Origin: Cyclobacteriaceae bacterium
Lineage (GTDB): Bacteria; Bacteroidota; Bacteroidia; Cytophagales; Cyclobacteriaceae
DNA: 64,000 nt
Assembly: GCA_019638255.1 (NCBI GenBank)
Contig: JAHBUD010000001.1
Coordinates: forward strand, 62,001-126,000
Reading direction: 5' to 3'
A model generated the notes under the pieces. That model searched no databases, was not told where the DNA came from, and was given only the letters and a program-made list of their open reading frames with translations. This document shows, piece after piece, positions 53,554 through 62,232 of the stretch; positions within the stretch are counted from its first letter, which is position 1, and every line of letters starts with the position of its first letter. The position numbers and the translations under genes were made by a program.

Positions 53554-54141
53554 CTAGGTCAGTCTTCTTGAAATTAAGGTTTCAACAAACCCGGTAAACG
53601 TTGCGGGATGCATGGTTCTCCAGTTGGCGATTTGCAATGTGCCGCCCATGTTAACATACTGATCAATATGAAATTTCCTGAACTCTTCCTGAATAAAATC
53701 AGGAAACGAAACCGCGGCAATCCAGCCCGGCAATTCCCGCCCTTCCGTATCTTCTACTTCATCAAACCATTCCTCGTAGTACGCATCATCTGAACCATGA
53801 AAATTCAAAACATTCTCACCGATTAGAACAAACTTTGAAATTCCTGCTGCCAGCAACTCGTCAATGATGTTGCGTTTAAGGTGCATAATATCATTGTTGA
53901 TGGCATCATTCCACTCACCAAAAAGTTCAATGATTGTAACACCAGCATGGTAATCGGTGTAGAGAATTTTTATGTAGAGTGTTTCTGATCCCATAAAATC
54001 CCAGGCGGGATCAATGTAGTATCCGTAAATGGTATCCGAGTATTGATCGAAGTTGTATTCCTTTTCAAAAAAGGGAGAGCGACTATCTTCAGATGAGTTG
54101 TAATATTTTAGCCAATTTGAAAACGGTTCAATGTCATGCAT
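53554..54141 (-). CDS. Unknown cytosolic protein overlapping murQ
   Basis: A 195-residue acidic protein without signal or membrane segment. ATG 54141 (MHDIEPFSNWLKYYN) overlaps the murQ stop by eight bases; the frame extends six codons upstream. Visible stretches are SPFFEKEYNFDQYSDTIYGYYIDPAWDFMGSETLYIKILYTDY, VTIIELFGEWNDAINNDIMHLKRNIIDELLAAGI, NFHGSDDAYYEEW and a C-terminal ANWRTMHPATFTGFVETLISRRL. No named family recognised. The overlap ties its translation to murQ and hence to recycling of peptidoglycan sugars (inference). Confidence 0.78.
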   Translation of the reverse strand: MHDIEPFSNWLKYYNSSEDSRSPFFEKEYNFDQYSDTIYGYYIDPAWDFMGSETLYIKILYTDYHAGVTIIELFGEWNDAINNDIMHLKRNIIDELLAAGISKFVLIGENVLNFHGSDDAYYEEWFDEVEDTEGRELPGWIAAVSFPDFIQEEFRKFHIDQYVNMGGTLQIANWRTMHPATFTGFVETLISRRLT

Positions 54142-54943
54142 GACCTGTAAAACTATCAATCACCCTGCGTACACTTCCAAACTCGTTCAACAAGGCTTCG
54201 GCTTTTTGCTGATCAACGCCCAGCTCTTCCATAATCATTCGCATGCCTCTATCAATCAGCTTGTTGTTGGTGAGTTGCATATCCACCATTTTATTCCCCT
54301 TAACTCTTCCTAACTTGATCATTACGGTGGTGGATATCATGTTCAGCACAAGCTTTTGTGCAGTACCGGCTTTCATGCGCGTGCTCCCCGTAACAAATTC
54401 AGGACCTACAATAACTTCAATTGGATAATCCGCTTGCTTTGCTACTGCTGTATTTGCATTGCAGGTTATGGAGGCTGTTATAATACCTTGATTTCGCGCA
54501 TCTTTTAATCCACCAATTACATAGGGCGTTTTACCCGATGCCGCAATGCCTATCAACACATCGGTCGCAGAAATACTAAGCTGTTGTAAATCCTTCCACG
54601 CCTGCTCCTGATCATCCTCGGCATGTTCAACCGCCTTGCGGATGGCCTGATCACCACCGGCAATAATACCGATTACTTTCCCCTGTGGCATGCCATAGGT
54701 TGGTGGAATTTCACTGGCATCCACTACACCCAACCTTCCACTGGTACCGGCTCCAATGTAAAACAATCGTCCCCCTGTCTTCATCTTTTCAACAATCACC
54801 TCCACCAGTTTTTCAATTTGTGGGATCACTTTTTCAATGGCATCAGGAACAGTTTTATCCTCACGATTGATGTTCGCCAGCAAATCGCGTGTGCTCATCT
54901 GTTCAAGGTGATTGTAATGTGATGCTGATTCAGTGGTCGACAT
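54134..54943 (-). CDS. murQ: N-acetylmuramic acid 6-phosphate etherase
   Basis: Converts MurNAc 6-phosphate into GlcNAc 6-phosphate and D-lactate during peptidoglycan recycling. The 269-residue SIS-fold protein shows FYIGAGTSGRLGVVDASEIPPTYG, IGIAASGKTPYVIGGL, GPEFVTGSTRMKAGTAQKLVLNMISTTVMIKLGRV and NNKLIDRGMRMI, the complete family set. It is preceded by a sugar kinase gene (two-base gap) and overlaps the unknown gene by eight bases. The kinase upstream probably supplies its phosphorylated substrate. Confidence 0.97.
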   Translation of the reverse strand: MSTTESASHYNHLEQMSTRDLLANINREDKTVPDAIEKVIPQIEKLVEVIVEKMKTGGRLFYIGAGTSGRLGVVDASEIPPTYGMPQGKVIGIIAGGDQAIRKAVEHAEDDQEQAWKDLQQLSISATDVLIGIAASGKTPYVIGGLKDARNQGIITASITCNANTAVAKQADYPIEVIVGPEFVTGSTRMKAGTAQKLVLNMISTTVMIKLGRVKGNKMVDMQLTNNKLIDRGMRMIMEELGVDQQKAEALLNEFGSVRRVIDSFTGHA

Positions 54944-54945
54944 AG

Positions 54946-55797
54946 CTATTCCAAATCTTTGTTATGGTATAAAGCCAGGCCCGCTATTGGGCTCTCCATA
55001 ATATTCTTTACCATGATGCCTTTATCGTTTGCTACCTGCCGTAGAATATCACTAAAGTAAAAAGCAACAGACCCAACAAAGTGCACTTTAAGTTCGCTGT
55101 ACTTTTCATACCGCATCACATTTTTTTCCATGAATTCACTGAATCCATCATACACTAATTTGTAGCAGTATGGCTCTTTCAAATGCTGAAAAATAAAATG
55201 GGAGAAACTCCCTAAAAACCTGCTGGGCATTTCCTGGCTGTAAACCCGACTTAAAATCTCATCCTTATCCATCGGGAACCGCTTCTTGAAATAATCCCAC
55301 AAGCGCTCCGGCAAATCCTTTCGCAAATAATCCGCTACAATTCTTTTTCCCATCCACGCACCCGAACCTTCATCACCCAATACATAGCCAAGTGAAGTTA
55401 CATTCTCCACAATACGAACACCATCATAATAGCAAGAGTTCGAACCGGTACCTAAAATACAGGCAATACCGGGTTCTTCACCGCATAATGCACGGGCGGC
55501 CGCCAGTAAATCATGCCACACTTCAATGTGCGCATCGGTAAAATAACGCTCCAGCGCAGTGCGGATCATCTTTCGATTCTTATCAGACGAACAACCTGTA
55601 CCGTAATAAAAAATTTTACTTACAGGATGCTTTACTTGCGGAACCAGCACTTCGCGTACTTCCTTGTCGAACTGTTCAATAGGTTGATAGTATGGGTTAT
55701 ACCCGATGGACTGGGCCTGTTCAATAACCCCATTTTGACCGAGCATCCGCCAGTCAGTTTTTGATGCTCCGCTATCGGCAATTAAAATCATGCGCAC
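54946..55797 (-). CDS. BadF/BcrA-type N-acetyl-sugar kinase
   Basis: A 283-residue ASKHA-fold kinase: ILIADSGASKTDWRML (phosphate 1), YYGTGCSSDKNRK, VWHDLLAAARALCG, ACILGTGSNSCYYDG (phosphate 2) and GYVLGDEGSGAWMGKRI. These match GlcNAc/MurNAc kinases of the BadF/BadG family. Next to murQ it most likely phosphorylates MurNAc and/or GlcNAc (MurK/NagK-like role); specificity cannot be set from sequence. A second ATG two codons in is possible. The UbiA-like gene ends 15 bases upstream on the same strand. Confidence 0.9.
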   Translation of the reverse strand: MRMILIADSGASKTDWRMLGQNGVIEQAQSIGYNPYYQPIEQFDKEVREVLVPQVKHPVSKIFYYGTGCSSDKNRKMIRTALERYFTDAHIEVWHDLLAAARALCGEEPGIACILGTGSNSCYYDGVRIVENVTSLGYVLGDEGSGAWMGKRIVADYLRKDLPERLWDYFKKRFPMDKDEILSRVYSQEMPSRFLGSFSHFIFQHLKEPYCYKLVYDGFSEFMEKNVMRYEKYSELKVHFVGSVAFYFSDILRQVANDKGIMVKNIMESPIAGLALYHNKDLE

Positions 55798-55811
55798 AAG
55801 TTACAAAATGA

Positions 55812-56627
55812 TTAAATCCAGTTTCCTGAAAGCCAGAAACTAAAAAATACAAAAGCCGCCTGAACCAACATCATGCTATCTACCAAGGCGAAGTAATAAA
55901 CGGGCTTGTGAGCCAAGATCTTATTGTTTAGCAAAACACCCACAACTCCGGCTGAAATAGTCATTGCAGGCAATACCACTAACATGCTTTTCGAGTAGTG
56001 AACAGTCGTTACAAACAAAAAGAGAATCAACAAGCCCCTACATAGCTTTTTGGATTTTCCCTCACCCAGCCATAGGGGAATCGTTTTCAATCCGCTTCGT
56101 TGATCTTGCTCCATATCGCGTATGTCGAACATCAGCGCAAGAACAAACACAAAAATCATGCGCTCAATAAAAATCAGCCATACATGAACATCCATAGCAT
56201 GCTGCATGCGAACCACCGGCAATAACACGGTAACCAGGCTCCACACTAAGGTGATAAGAAAGATTTTTATATAAGGAATTGCCCGTAACGGAACAAGCTG
56301 GCTGTTAAACGGAACAATCGGAAATGTATACAGCAACGATAAAATGGCTAACGGAATAAGCATGACAATCACTTGCCATCTTGCCCAAAAAGCTAGTGCA
56401 ACGAGAATGAACGTTGCCGTCAGTAACATCACCATGAATCGGGTGAGTGGTCGCTGCATGGATTTTGCAGTAGTCTGGCAAATGTTATAAATGAGAAATG
56501 TTGAAAGAAATACTAAAAACAAGTACAGATGCACTTCAGGTTTTTGGTTCAGCAACAATTCCGTCTCCACTGAATAGGCAACTGCAATCAGTGCAATAAA
56601 TACCTGGGATTGAATCAGAAATTTCAC
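55812..56627 (-). CDS. UbiA-like prenyltransferase with degenerate first Asp motif
   Basis: A 271-residue membrane protein with about eight transmembrane segments. The second Asp-rich UbiA motif is clear (DIRDMEQDQRSGLKTIP, near residues 170-186). The first motif, normally NDxxDxxxD, should lie after the second helix but reads YNICQTTAKSMQRPL, without Asp. It could bind isoprenoid differently or have lost transferase activity. Its ATG overlaps the stop of the cytochrome b5-like gene (ATGA). The pairing of a UbiA-like and a haem-binding protein is noteworthy. Confidence 0.82.
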   Translation of the reverse strand: MKFLIQSQVFIALIAVAYSVETELLLNQKPEVHLYLFLVFLSTFLIYNICQTTAKSMQRPLTRFMVMLLTATFILVALAFWARWQVIVMLIPLAILSLLYTFPIVPFNSQLVPLRAIPYIKIFLITLVWSLVTVLLPVVRMQHAMDVHVWLIFIERMIFVFVLALMFDIRDMEQDQRSGLKTIPLWLGEGKSKKLCRGLLILFLFVTTVHYSKSMLVVLPAMTISAGVVGVLLNNKILAHKPVYYFALVDSMMLVQAAFVFFSFWLSGNWI

Positions 56628-56869
56628 GTATTTACCAAACGGCCGATCACTTTGAATTTATCAAAAACCTTATCGGTATGGGGCGCATCTTTTAGTTCAT
56701 CGGTTAAATCCTGACCGGCCCAGTGTTCATAATGTTTTCCGGTCTTCCATAACCTTGAATCGGTAACGTCATAAATCATCCCCTTAAAAGCAACCCATAC
56801 CTGTGGTTTGTCTTGTCCGTTGCGCAACGCCAATTGTGCCAACGTATAGGTGGGCAGCTCAGCTTTCAT
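56624..56869 (-). CDS. Cytochrome b5-like haem/steroid-binding domain protein
   Basis: An 81-residue single-domain protein. Cytochrome b5-like features are YTLAQLALRNGQDKPQVWVAFKGMIYDVTDSRLWKTGKHYEHWAGQDLTDEL and the final FKVIGRL. Classic b5 haem ligands lie in HPGG and in a second His; here KHYEHWAG and DAPHTDKVF could supply His residues, as in the bacterial and MAPR-like short forms. No signal peptide or membrane segment. It overlaps the UbiA-like gene by four bases and follows the RDD stop directly. Confidence 0.88.
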   Translation of the reverse strand: MKAELPTYTLAQLALRNGQDKPQVWVAFKGMIYDVTDSRLWKTGKHYEHWAGQDLTDELKDAPHTDKVFDKFKVIGRLVNT

Positions 56870-57583
56870 CTATTTCCCTGCGGTAATGTGTCCGTAATCT
56901 TTAACAATCGTGTACAAAAATTTCACAGGTGGTAAATCGGTTTGTATGCCCAACGTATTCTTAACCTTTTCGGTAACGGCCATAACCGGCACAGAATTAC
57001 CGGTGGTACGGTTAACCTCCAGTGCTTGTTGTATCAATTCAATATCCTGATCATTTAATTGTACCACCTGTTGAAAAACCGGAGAATACGCATCTTCAGT
57101 AAGCGTAAAAACTTGTTGGGCAGTAACGGCCTGTTGCTCCACTAATTTTACAACCGTTGTTCCGGCAGCAATGTCGCCCAGCCGTTGTCCTTTACCGCTA
57201 ATCGCAATCACCAACAACGCCAACGCCCCTGAAAACAAATCAATCTCAAAAATGCGCACTAACCAACGAATGATGTAGTTACCAATAGTAGCGGGTGATC
57301 CATCAAGCCGAACAACTTTAATTTTCATTTGTCGCTTCCCCGGACTTTGGCCATTCATGAAAATCTCGAATAACAGGTGATAGAGGAATAGCGGTATTAT
57401 GATCAATGAAATCATACCGGCAGGAGAATTAACTCCTCCAAAACCGATTATAAAAAAAATCAAAATGACATAGGCGATCATGATGAGCACATCAACAAAA
57501 TAGGCAAGAATACGGTCGCCTAAACTGGCCAGGGGGTAATCAATAACTACATTTTGGGTTGTTCGTACACTAACGGTTTGCAT
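56870..57583 (-). CDS. RDD-family membrane protein
   Basis: A 237-residue membrane protein starting at ATG 57583 (MQTVSVRTTQNVVIDYPLASLGDRILAYFVDVLIMI); the frame extends 32 codons into the upstream gap, which also contains a -7 promoter element. The RDD motifs are visible: SLGDRILAYFVDVLI, then GQSPGKRQMKIKVVRLDG and GQRLGDIAAGTTVV. In Bacteroidota RDD proteins belong to MoxR-SpoIIM-DUF4129 groups; the rest of that group is at 59.6-64 kb, here on the opposite strand. It heads the RDD-cytochrome b5-UbiA operon. Stop and next gene are adjacent without a gap. Confidence 0.9.
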   Translation of the reverse strand: MQTVSVRTTQNVVIDYPLASLGDRILAYFVDVLIMIAYVILIFFIIGFGGVNSPAGMISLIIIPLFLYHLLFEIFMNGQSPGKRQMKIKVVRLDGSPATIGNYIIRWLVRIFEIDLFSGALALLVIAISGKGQRLGDIAAGTTVVKLVEQQAVTAQQVFTLTEDAYSPVFQQVVQLNDQDIELIQQALEVNRTTGNSVPVMAVTEKVKNTLGIQTDLPPVKFLYTIVKDYGHITAGK

Positions 57584-57609
57584 CCGGTTTGAAAATGAAT
57601 AATATTGAA

Positions 57610-57617
57610 CAAACTTA
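57610..57617 (-). promoter_or_regulatory. -7 element for the RDD operon
   Basis: On the minus strand TAAGTTTG (57617 to 57610) matches TAnnTTTG, predicting a start near 57604 and a leader of about 20 bases to the ATG at 57583. It lies in the gap shared with the divergent dipeptidase gene. Confidence 0.5.
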
Positions 57618-57623
57618 AATTCA

Positions 57624-58868
57624 ATGCAAAGTAAATATTTAATTTTTGCCATGCTGCTGGCAATGATTGGTTGTACCACAAAAGAAAAAATTGATTACAC
57701 CACCATGCCGGAGGAAAAACTCAGGCGGGTAGCCGATTCACTGGCACACGCTTACATCATTACCGATGGCCACGTTGACTTACCGTATCGTTTGAAAGTC
57801 CGCAACTTCAGGTTAGAAAAAGAGTACCTCGGCATACCCATCAGCACAGAAGATGGTGATTTTGATTATGAACGTGCAAAAAAAGGGGGATTGGATGCTC
57901 CGTTTATGTCCATTTATATACCCTCGGAAAACCAATCAAAGCCTGATATGGGGAAAGCTCTGGCTGATACATTAATTGATATGGTGCGGGGCATTGCGGA
58001 GGCTCACCCCGACAAATTTGGCTTGGCCGGAACGCCCGCTGAGGTTGATGCCCATTTTAAAGCCGGTAGAATTGCCTTGCCGATGGGCATGGAAAATGGC
58101 GCCCCAATTGGCAACGACATTGCCAACGTGAAATATTTTTATGATCGCGGCATCCGTTACATTACGCTTACCCATGGCAAAGACAATCAAATCTGTGATT
58201 CGTCCTATGATACACTTAACACCTGGAATGGATTAAGTCCGTTTGGTGAAGAAGTGGTTCGTGAAATGAACCGTGTTGGTATTATGGTGGATATTTCGCA
58301 CGTTTCCGACAGTACCTTTTACGATGTGTTGAAAATTACCAACGCACCGGTGATTGCTTCACACTCATCACTGCGCTATTTCACACCCGGTTGGCAACGC
58401 AACATGTCCGATGACATGGTGAAAGCCTTGAAAGAAAATGGCGGGGTGATACAAATAAATTTTGGTTCAACGTTTTTAGACTCTGCTGTTTCAAAAATCA
58501 ATACGGAGAATCGTCAGAAACTTCAGGCGCTGTTAAAGGAAAAAGGACTTGGCATGCGCGATGAAGCTGCAAAGCTGGTGATCGAAGAGTTCCGAAAAGA
58601 AAATCCTTCGCTTTACGCAGACGTAAAAACAGTTGCCGATCATATTGATCGTGTTGTTCAATTAGCAGGCATTGATCACGTGGGCATTGGCTCCGATTAT
58701 GATGGCGTAGGCGACAGCCTGCCTACCGGGTTAAAGGATGTGTCCCAATTTCCCAATCTCATTTACGAGTTACTGCGCAGAGGCTATTCCCCGGAAGACA
58801 TTGAAAATATTTGTTATAAAAATGTTTGGCGAGTTTGGAATAAGGTGATTGAAGTTTCCAAAAACTAA
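57624..58868 (+). CDS. Membrane dipeptidase (peptidase M19) lipoprotein
   Basis: A 414-residue zinc dipeptidase of the renal-dipeptidase family, exported as lipoprotein (MLLAMIGCTTK, Cys at 17). Metal ligands appear in order: TDGHVDLPYR (His and Asp), PMGMENG (bridging Glu), DISHVSD (His) and ASHSS (His); GIDHVGIGSDYDG carries the Asp near the end. It would split dipeptides, possibly of D- or dehydro-type, in the periplasm. It is divergent from the RDD gene with 40 bases between. The insertion between residues 60 and 90 is typical of Bacteroidota members. Confidence 0.92.
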   Translation: MQSKYLIFAMLLAMIGCTTKEKIDYTTMPEEKLRRVADSLAHAYIITDGHVDLPYRLKVRNFRLEKEYLGIPISTEDGDFDYERAKKGGLDAPFMSIYIPSENQSKPDMGKALADTLIDMVRGIAEAHPDKFGLAGTPAEVDAHFKAGRIALPMGMENGAPIGNDIANVKYFYDRGIRYITLTHGKDNQICDSSYDTLNTWNGLSPFGEEVVREMNRVGIMVDISHVSDSTFYDVLKITNAPVIASHSSLRYFTPGWQRNMSDDMVKALKENGGVIQINFGSTFLDSAVSKINTENRQKLQALLKEKGLGMRDEAAKLVIEEFRKENPSLYADVKTVADHIDRVVQLAGIDHVGIGSDYDGVGDSLPTGLKDVSQFPNLIYELLRRGYSPEDIENICYKNVWRVWNKVIEVSKN

Positions 58869-58934
58869 ACACGAACAGTTAACATTACAAGAAATATACT
58901 TATCATATTGATCCTAATCTTAAAACAGAACATT

Positions 58935-59552
58935 ATGAAAACATTAGTCCCCCTAATCCTTTTCGCATGTAGCATTAGTTTAACTTTTGCCCAAACCTTA
59001 GAGCCGGTAGAATCAATCACTAAGGGCACAAAGTTTATTGGTGGAAGCTTCGGCTTTTCTACCACAAAGTCAGATGATACCTATAAATCCACAGGATTTT
59101 CCATTGGCCCAGGAATGGGGTACTATATTATGGATGACTTGGCACTTGGCGGATTCATTGGTTACAATTATAGCAAAAGCGATTACCCTAATTCTAATAG
59201 CTTTTCTACCTTTTCCGGCATTGGTTTAAATGCATTTCTTCTTAAGAACTACAGAGTTGCTAATAATTTTTTCTTCACGCTAAGACCTGGGTTATCGTTT
59301 GGTACTAGTAAACAGAAGTACTCCAGTGAATCCTTTAACTATTCTAACTTCTCTTTAGGCATGGGCATTAGTCCAGGTATAATGTTATTCTTAAATAAAA
59401 AGTTTGCCTTGCAAACATCAATAGGAAACCTCGGGTATTCTTATGAAAGAAGGAAACCTGATAATGGAAGCGAATCTATCAACACTCATAACTTTGGCGT
59501 AAATGGAACTCTTAGCACCTCCTCTTTCTCCATTTATTATTTCATTTGGTAG
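58935..59552 (+). CDS. Outer-membrane beta-barrel protein (OmpW/OmpA-like fold)
   Basis: A 205-residue exported protein starting at ATG 58935, with signal peptide MKTLVPLILFACSISLTFAQ. The mature part consists of about eight amphipathic strands (TKFIGGSFGFSTTKSD, GFSIGPGMGYYIMDDLALGGFIGYNYSKSD, NFFFTLRPGLSFGTS, FSIYYFIW) and ends in an aromatic residue, as small outer-membrane barrels do. Closest by eye to the beta-barrel domain of OmpX/OmpW-like proteins of Bacteroidota; the ligand is unknown. It precedes the MoxR locus. Confidence 0.87.
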   Translation: MKTLVPLILFACSISLTFAQTLEPVESITKGTKFIGGSFGFSTTKSDDTYKSTGFSIGPGMGYYIMDDLALGGFIGYNYSKSDYPNSNSFSTFSGIGLNAFLLKNYRVANNFFFTLRPGLSFGTSKQKYSSESFNYSNFSLGMGISPGIMLFLNKKFALQTSIGNLGYSYERRKPDNGSESINTHNFGVNGTLSTSSFSIYYFIW

Positions 59553-59611
59553 CCAGTTTTATGATGCAAATACCTGATGTATTTTTTCTATGCACCTAAA
59601 AATCTACTCCT

Positions 59612-60580
59612 GTGAGAGAGGCTGCTTTTGTAAAACGTAATCAACAACGCTGGCAGGAAATTGAACACACGCTGACAGCAAAGAGTCGACCGCACCCCGA
59701 CCGGTTGGCGGAGATTTTTATTCAGCTTACCGATGATCTTTCTTTTGCACGAACACAATACCCGAAAAGTAGGGTAACGCAATACCTCAACAACCTGGCC
59801 TCCAAAATTCACCTGGAGATTTATAAAAATAAAAAAGAAGAGAGCAATAGATTCATCACCTTTTGGAAAGCGGAGCTTCCGGCTATCATGTATACTTCGC
59901 GCAAGCCATTGCTTTACGCCTTCTTGATTTTTACCGTGGCCATACTGATTGGTGGTGTTTCGGCATACTTTGACGAAACTTTTGTGCGCCTGATTTTAAG
60001 CGATGCCTACGTTAACATGACACTCGAAAATATTGAAAAGGGAAATCCAACGGCAGTGTTCAGCAGTAGTTCAGAAAGCGATATGTTTTTCGGTATCACC
60101 TTTAATAACATTCGGGTGTCCTTCTACGCCTTTGTGGCTGGCTTGTTTTTTTCGGTAGGCACGGGGTTTATCCTTTTTTCAAACGGCATCATGGTAGGCA
60201 CCATCTATTCGTTCTTCCTGAAAAAAGAATTGGCCGGACAAGCCTTTTCGGTCATTATGCTGCACGGCACCATTGAGCTTTCCGTGATTGTAGTAGCCGG
60301 AGCCGCAGGCCTGGTGATGGGCAACAGTTTTTTGTTTCCCGGAACGTATTCACGTCTGGCTTCCTTTAAAACAGGCGTTCAAAACGGAGTAAAAATTGTC
60401 ATGGGCCTTGTTCCATTTTTCATTATGGCCGGTTTTATCGAATCCTTTATTACGCGATATGCATTTATGCACTGGAGCCAGAAAACACTCATCATAGGTT
60501 TGTCAGCATGGCTTATCCTTTATTACTTTGTTGTTTACCCCTATAAATTGGCCAGGCATGGAAAACTTCATCCCCATTGA
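59612..60580 (+). CDS. SpoIIM-like (stage II sporulation protein M family) membrane protein
   Basis: A 322-residue inner-membrane protein starting at GTG 59612; an in-frame TAA at 59597 leaves no upstream ATG. A soluble helical N-terminus of about 100 residues is followed by five or so membrane segments with SpoIIM motifs (FGITFNNIRVSFYAFVAGLFFSVGTGFILFSNGIMVG, MLHGTIELSVIVVAGAAGLVMG). In Bacteroidota such proteins sit with RDD, DUF4129, DUF4350 and MoxR genes and have no spore role. It overlaps the next gene by 23 bases. Confidence 0.92.
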   Translation: MREAAFVKRNQQRWQEIEHTLTAKSRPHPDRLAEIFIQLTDDLSFARTQYPKSRVTQYLNNLASKIHLEIYKNKKEESNRFITFWKAELPAIMYTSRKPLLYAFLIFTVAILIGGVSAYFDETFVRLILSDAYVNMTLENIEKGNPTAVFSSSSESDMFFGITFNNIRVSFYAFVAGLFFSVGTGFILFSNGIMVGTIYSFFLKKELAGQAFSVIMLHGTIELSVIVVAGAAGLVMGNSFLFPGTYSRLASFKTGVQNGVKIVMGLVPFFIMAGFIESFITRYAFMHWSQKTLIIGLSAWLILYYFVVYPYKLARHGKLHPH

Positions 60581-61544
60581 ATTTCAGAAAGCACGGGATT
60601 TCAGCAATAAAATGAATGCCACGTTTGAGTTTCTGAAGCAGAACTTCAAACCCTTGTTTAAAAGCCTCTTGTTTATAGCCGGGTCACCTATGCTGCTGGG
60701 CAGCGTATTGGCCGGGAGTCTTTACTCGGGTTACTTCAGCATGATTGGTGGCATGAGCCGCAATCAGGATCCGGAAATACTAACAGACTATGTGAGTTCC
60801 CCGGTACTGTGGGTTGAAATTACCTTAGCTGTCTTGTTGCTCTTTATCAGCGGTGTGATCATCGTATCGGTAGTCTATAATTACATGCAGGAGTACGATG
60901 CCCGGAAAAGCAATAATATCGATGTCAATACCATCTGGGATAAAGTTCGCGCCTCCTTGCCCATGTATTTCGGCACTGTGCTGTTATACTGGTTGCTGTT
61001 AATTGCAACTTATGCGCTGGTAATTATAGCCATTGTTGGCGCTGCTGTTATTTCAGGATGGCTGGCCTTTCTAGTCGGTACCGCAATATTTGTCGGCTTT
61101 GTTTACGTAGTAGTTTCATTGTCATTATTATTCATCATCAGGGCGCATGAAAAGATTGGTTTTTTTGAAGCCATGAACCGATGCTTCATTCTGATCCGTG
61201 ATAAATGGTGGAGCACGTTTGGATTACTCATTATTCTCTCGCTTATTCAAAGCACCATCGCATCGATGTTCCTTTTGCCCTGGTACTTTAACTTCTTCAT
61301 GACCATGATGCACTCGTTGGATGGAAGCCCGGTTCAGGAGCCATCCTTCATACAGGAGTTGATAAACAACATCTTCATGACGCTATACTTTGTAGTTAGT
61401 TTTCTGCTGTATTCCCTGCCGCTTATTGCCTTGGCCTTTCAATACTTTAACCTGGTGGAGTTGAAAGAAGCCAAAGGCTTGTTATCACGAATTGATTCCA
61501 TCGGAAAACCGATGGAAGTTTCCGGAAATGATGAACAGTATTAG
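60558..61544 (+). CDS. Multi-pass membrane protein of the MoxR locus
   Basis: A 328-residue membrane protein starting at ATG 60558 (MENFIPIEFQKARDFSNKMNATFEFLKQNFKPLFKSLL), overlapping the SpoIIM gene by 23 bases. About six transmembrane segments follow, with the segment FFEAMNRCFILIRDKWWSTFGLLIILSLIQS. The layout fits the glycerophosphodiester phosphodiesterase membrane-domain-like proteins common at this place, without the catalytic domain. It overlaps the DUF4129 gene by 17 bases. Function unknown; it is likely part of the same membrane assembly as its neighbours. Confidence 0.85.
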   Translation: MENFIPIEFQKARDFSNKMNATFEFLKQNFKPLFKSLLFIAGSPMLLGSVLAGSLYSGYFSMIGGMSRNQDPEILTDYVSSPVLWVEITLAVLLLFISGVIIVSVVYNYMQEYDARKSNNIDVNTIWDKVRASLPMYFGTVLLYWLLLIATYALVIIAIVGAAVISGWLAFLVGTAIFVGFVYVVVSLSLLFIIRAHEKIGFFEAMNRCFILIRDKWWSTFGLLIILSLIQSTIASMFLLPWYFNFFMTMMHSLDGSPVQEPSFIQELINNIFMTLYFVVSFLLYSLPLIALAFQYFNLVELKEAKGLLSRIDSIGKPMEVSGNDEQY

Positions 61545-62232
61545 ATTTATTTTTGCGCTACTATTTTTTTCGAGTACGGTAATACTATTCGCACAACATG
61601 ACCTATCGGTAAAACCGGATAGCAGCGCAGTAGCGGAAAGAAGCTTTGATGAAGCAAGGCTTGAAAAGCTAAAAACCAATCCGGAGCTTGATTATGGCCG
61701 AAGTCCTGCTGCACTAAGCCTATGGGAGCGCTTTAAAATATGGCTAAGCGCATGGCTATCGCGATTATTTGCTGCGGCTGTCTCGGCCAACTGGTTTAAC
61801 ATCCTCATAACGATATTGGCCGTGGTTGCGGTAGTGTATGTAATCCTGCGTTTGCTAAAAGTTGATGCGCTCACCATGTTTTACACCGGGCCAAAAAGTC
61901 AGCTACCTTTTGGTACACTGGAAGAGAATATTCACGCCATAAATTTTGATCAGGCCATACAAGATGCACTTTTCCGTAAAGAATTCAGGCTGGCCATCCG
62001 ATTGCTGTTCTTACAGGCACTAAAGCTACTGGCCGATAAAAATCATATCCATTGGCAACCCGGTAAAACCAACCATGAGTACGTGGAGGAGCTAACGGCA
62101 AACAACTTAAAAACAGGTTTTAATGAGCTGAGCTTTTATTTTGAATACAGCTGGTATGGAAACTTCAGCGTAAACGAAAATCTGTATCAAAAGGTAGATG
62201 CCATTTACAAGGAATGGAAAGCTAACATCTGA
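61528..62232 (+). CDS. DUF4129 domain membrane protein
   Basis: A 234-residue protein: N-terminal signal or anchor (MMNSIRFIFALLFFSSTVILFAQ), a short extracytoplasmic part, one membrane segment near residue 100 (ILITILAVVAVVYVILRLL) and a cytoplasmic DUF4129 domain (QAIQDALFRKEFRLAIRLLFLQALKLLADKNHIHWQPGKTNHEYVEEL, SWYGNFSVNENLYQKV). ATG 61528 or 61531 is the start; the frame extends further inside the upstream gene. Its stop overlaps the DUF4350 start by one base (TGATG). Confidence 0.92.
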   Translation: MMNSIRFIFALLFFSSTVILFAQHDLSVKPDSSAVAERSFDEARLEKLKTNPELDYGRSPAALSLWERFKIWLSAWLSRLFAAAVSANWFNILITILAVVAVVYVILRLLKVDALTMFYTGPKSQLPFGTLEENIHAINFDQAIQDALFRKEFRLAIRLLFLQALKLLADKNHIHWQPGKTNHEYVEELTANNLKTGFNELSFYFEYSWYGNFSVNENLYQKVDAIYKEWKANI

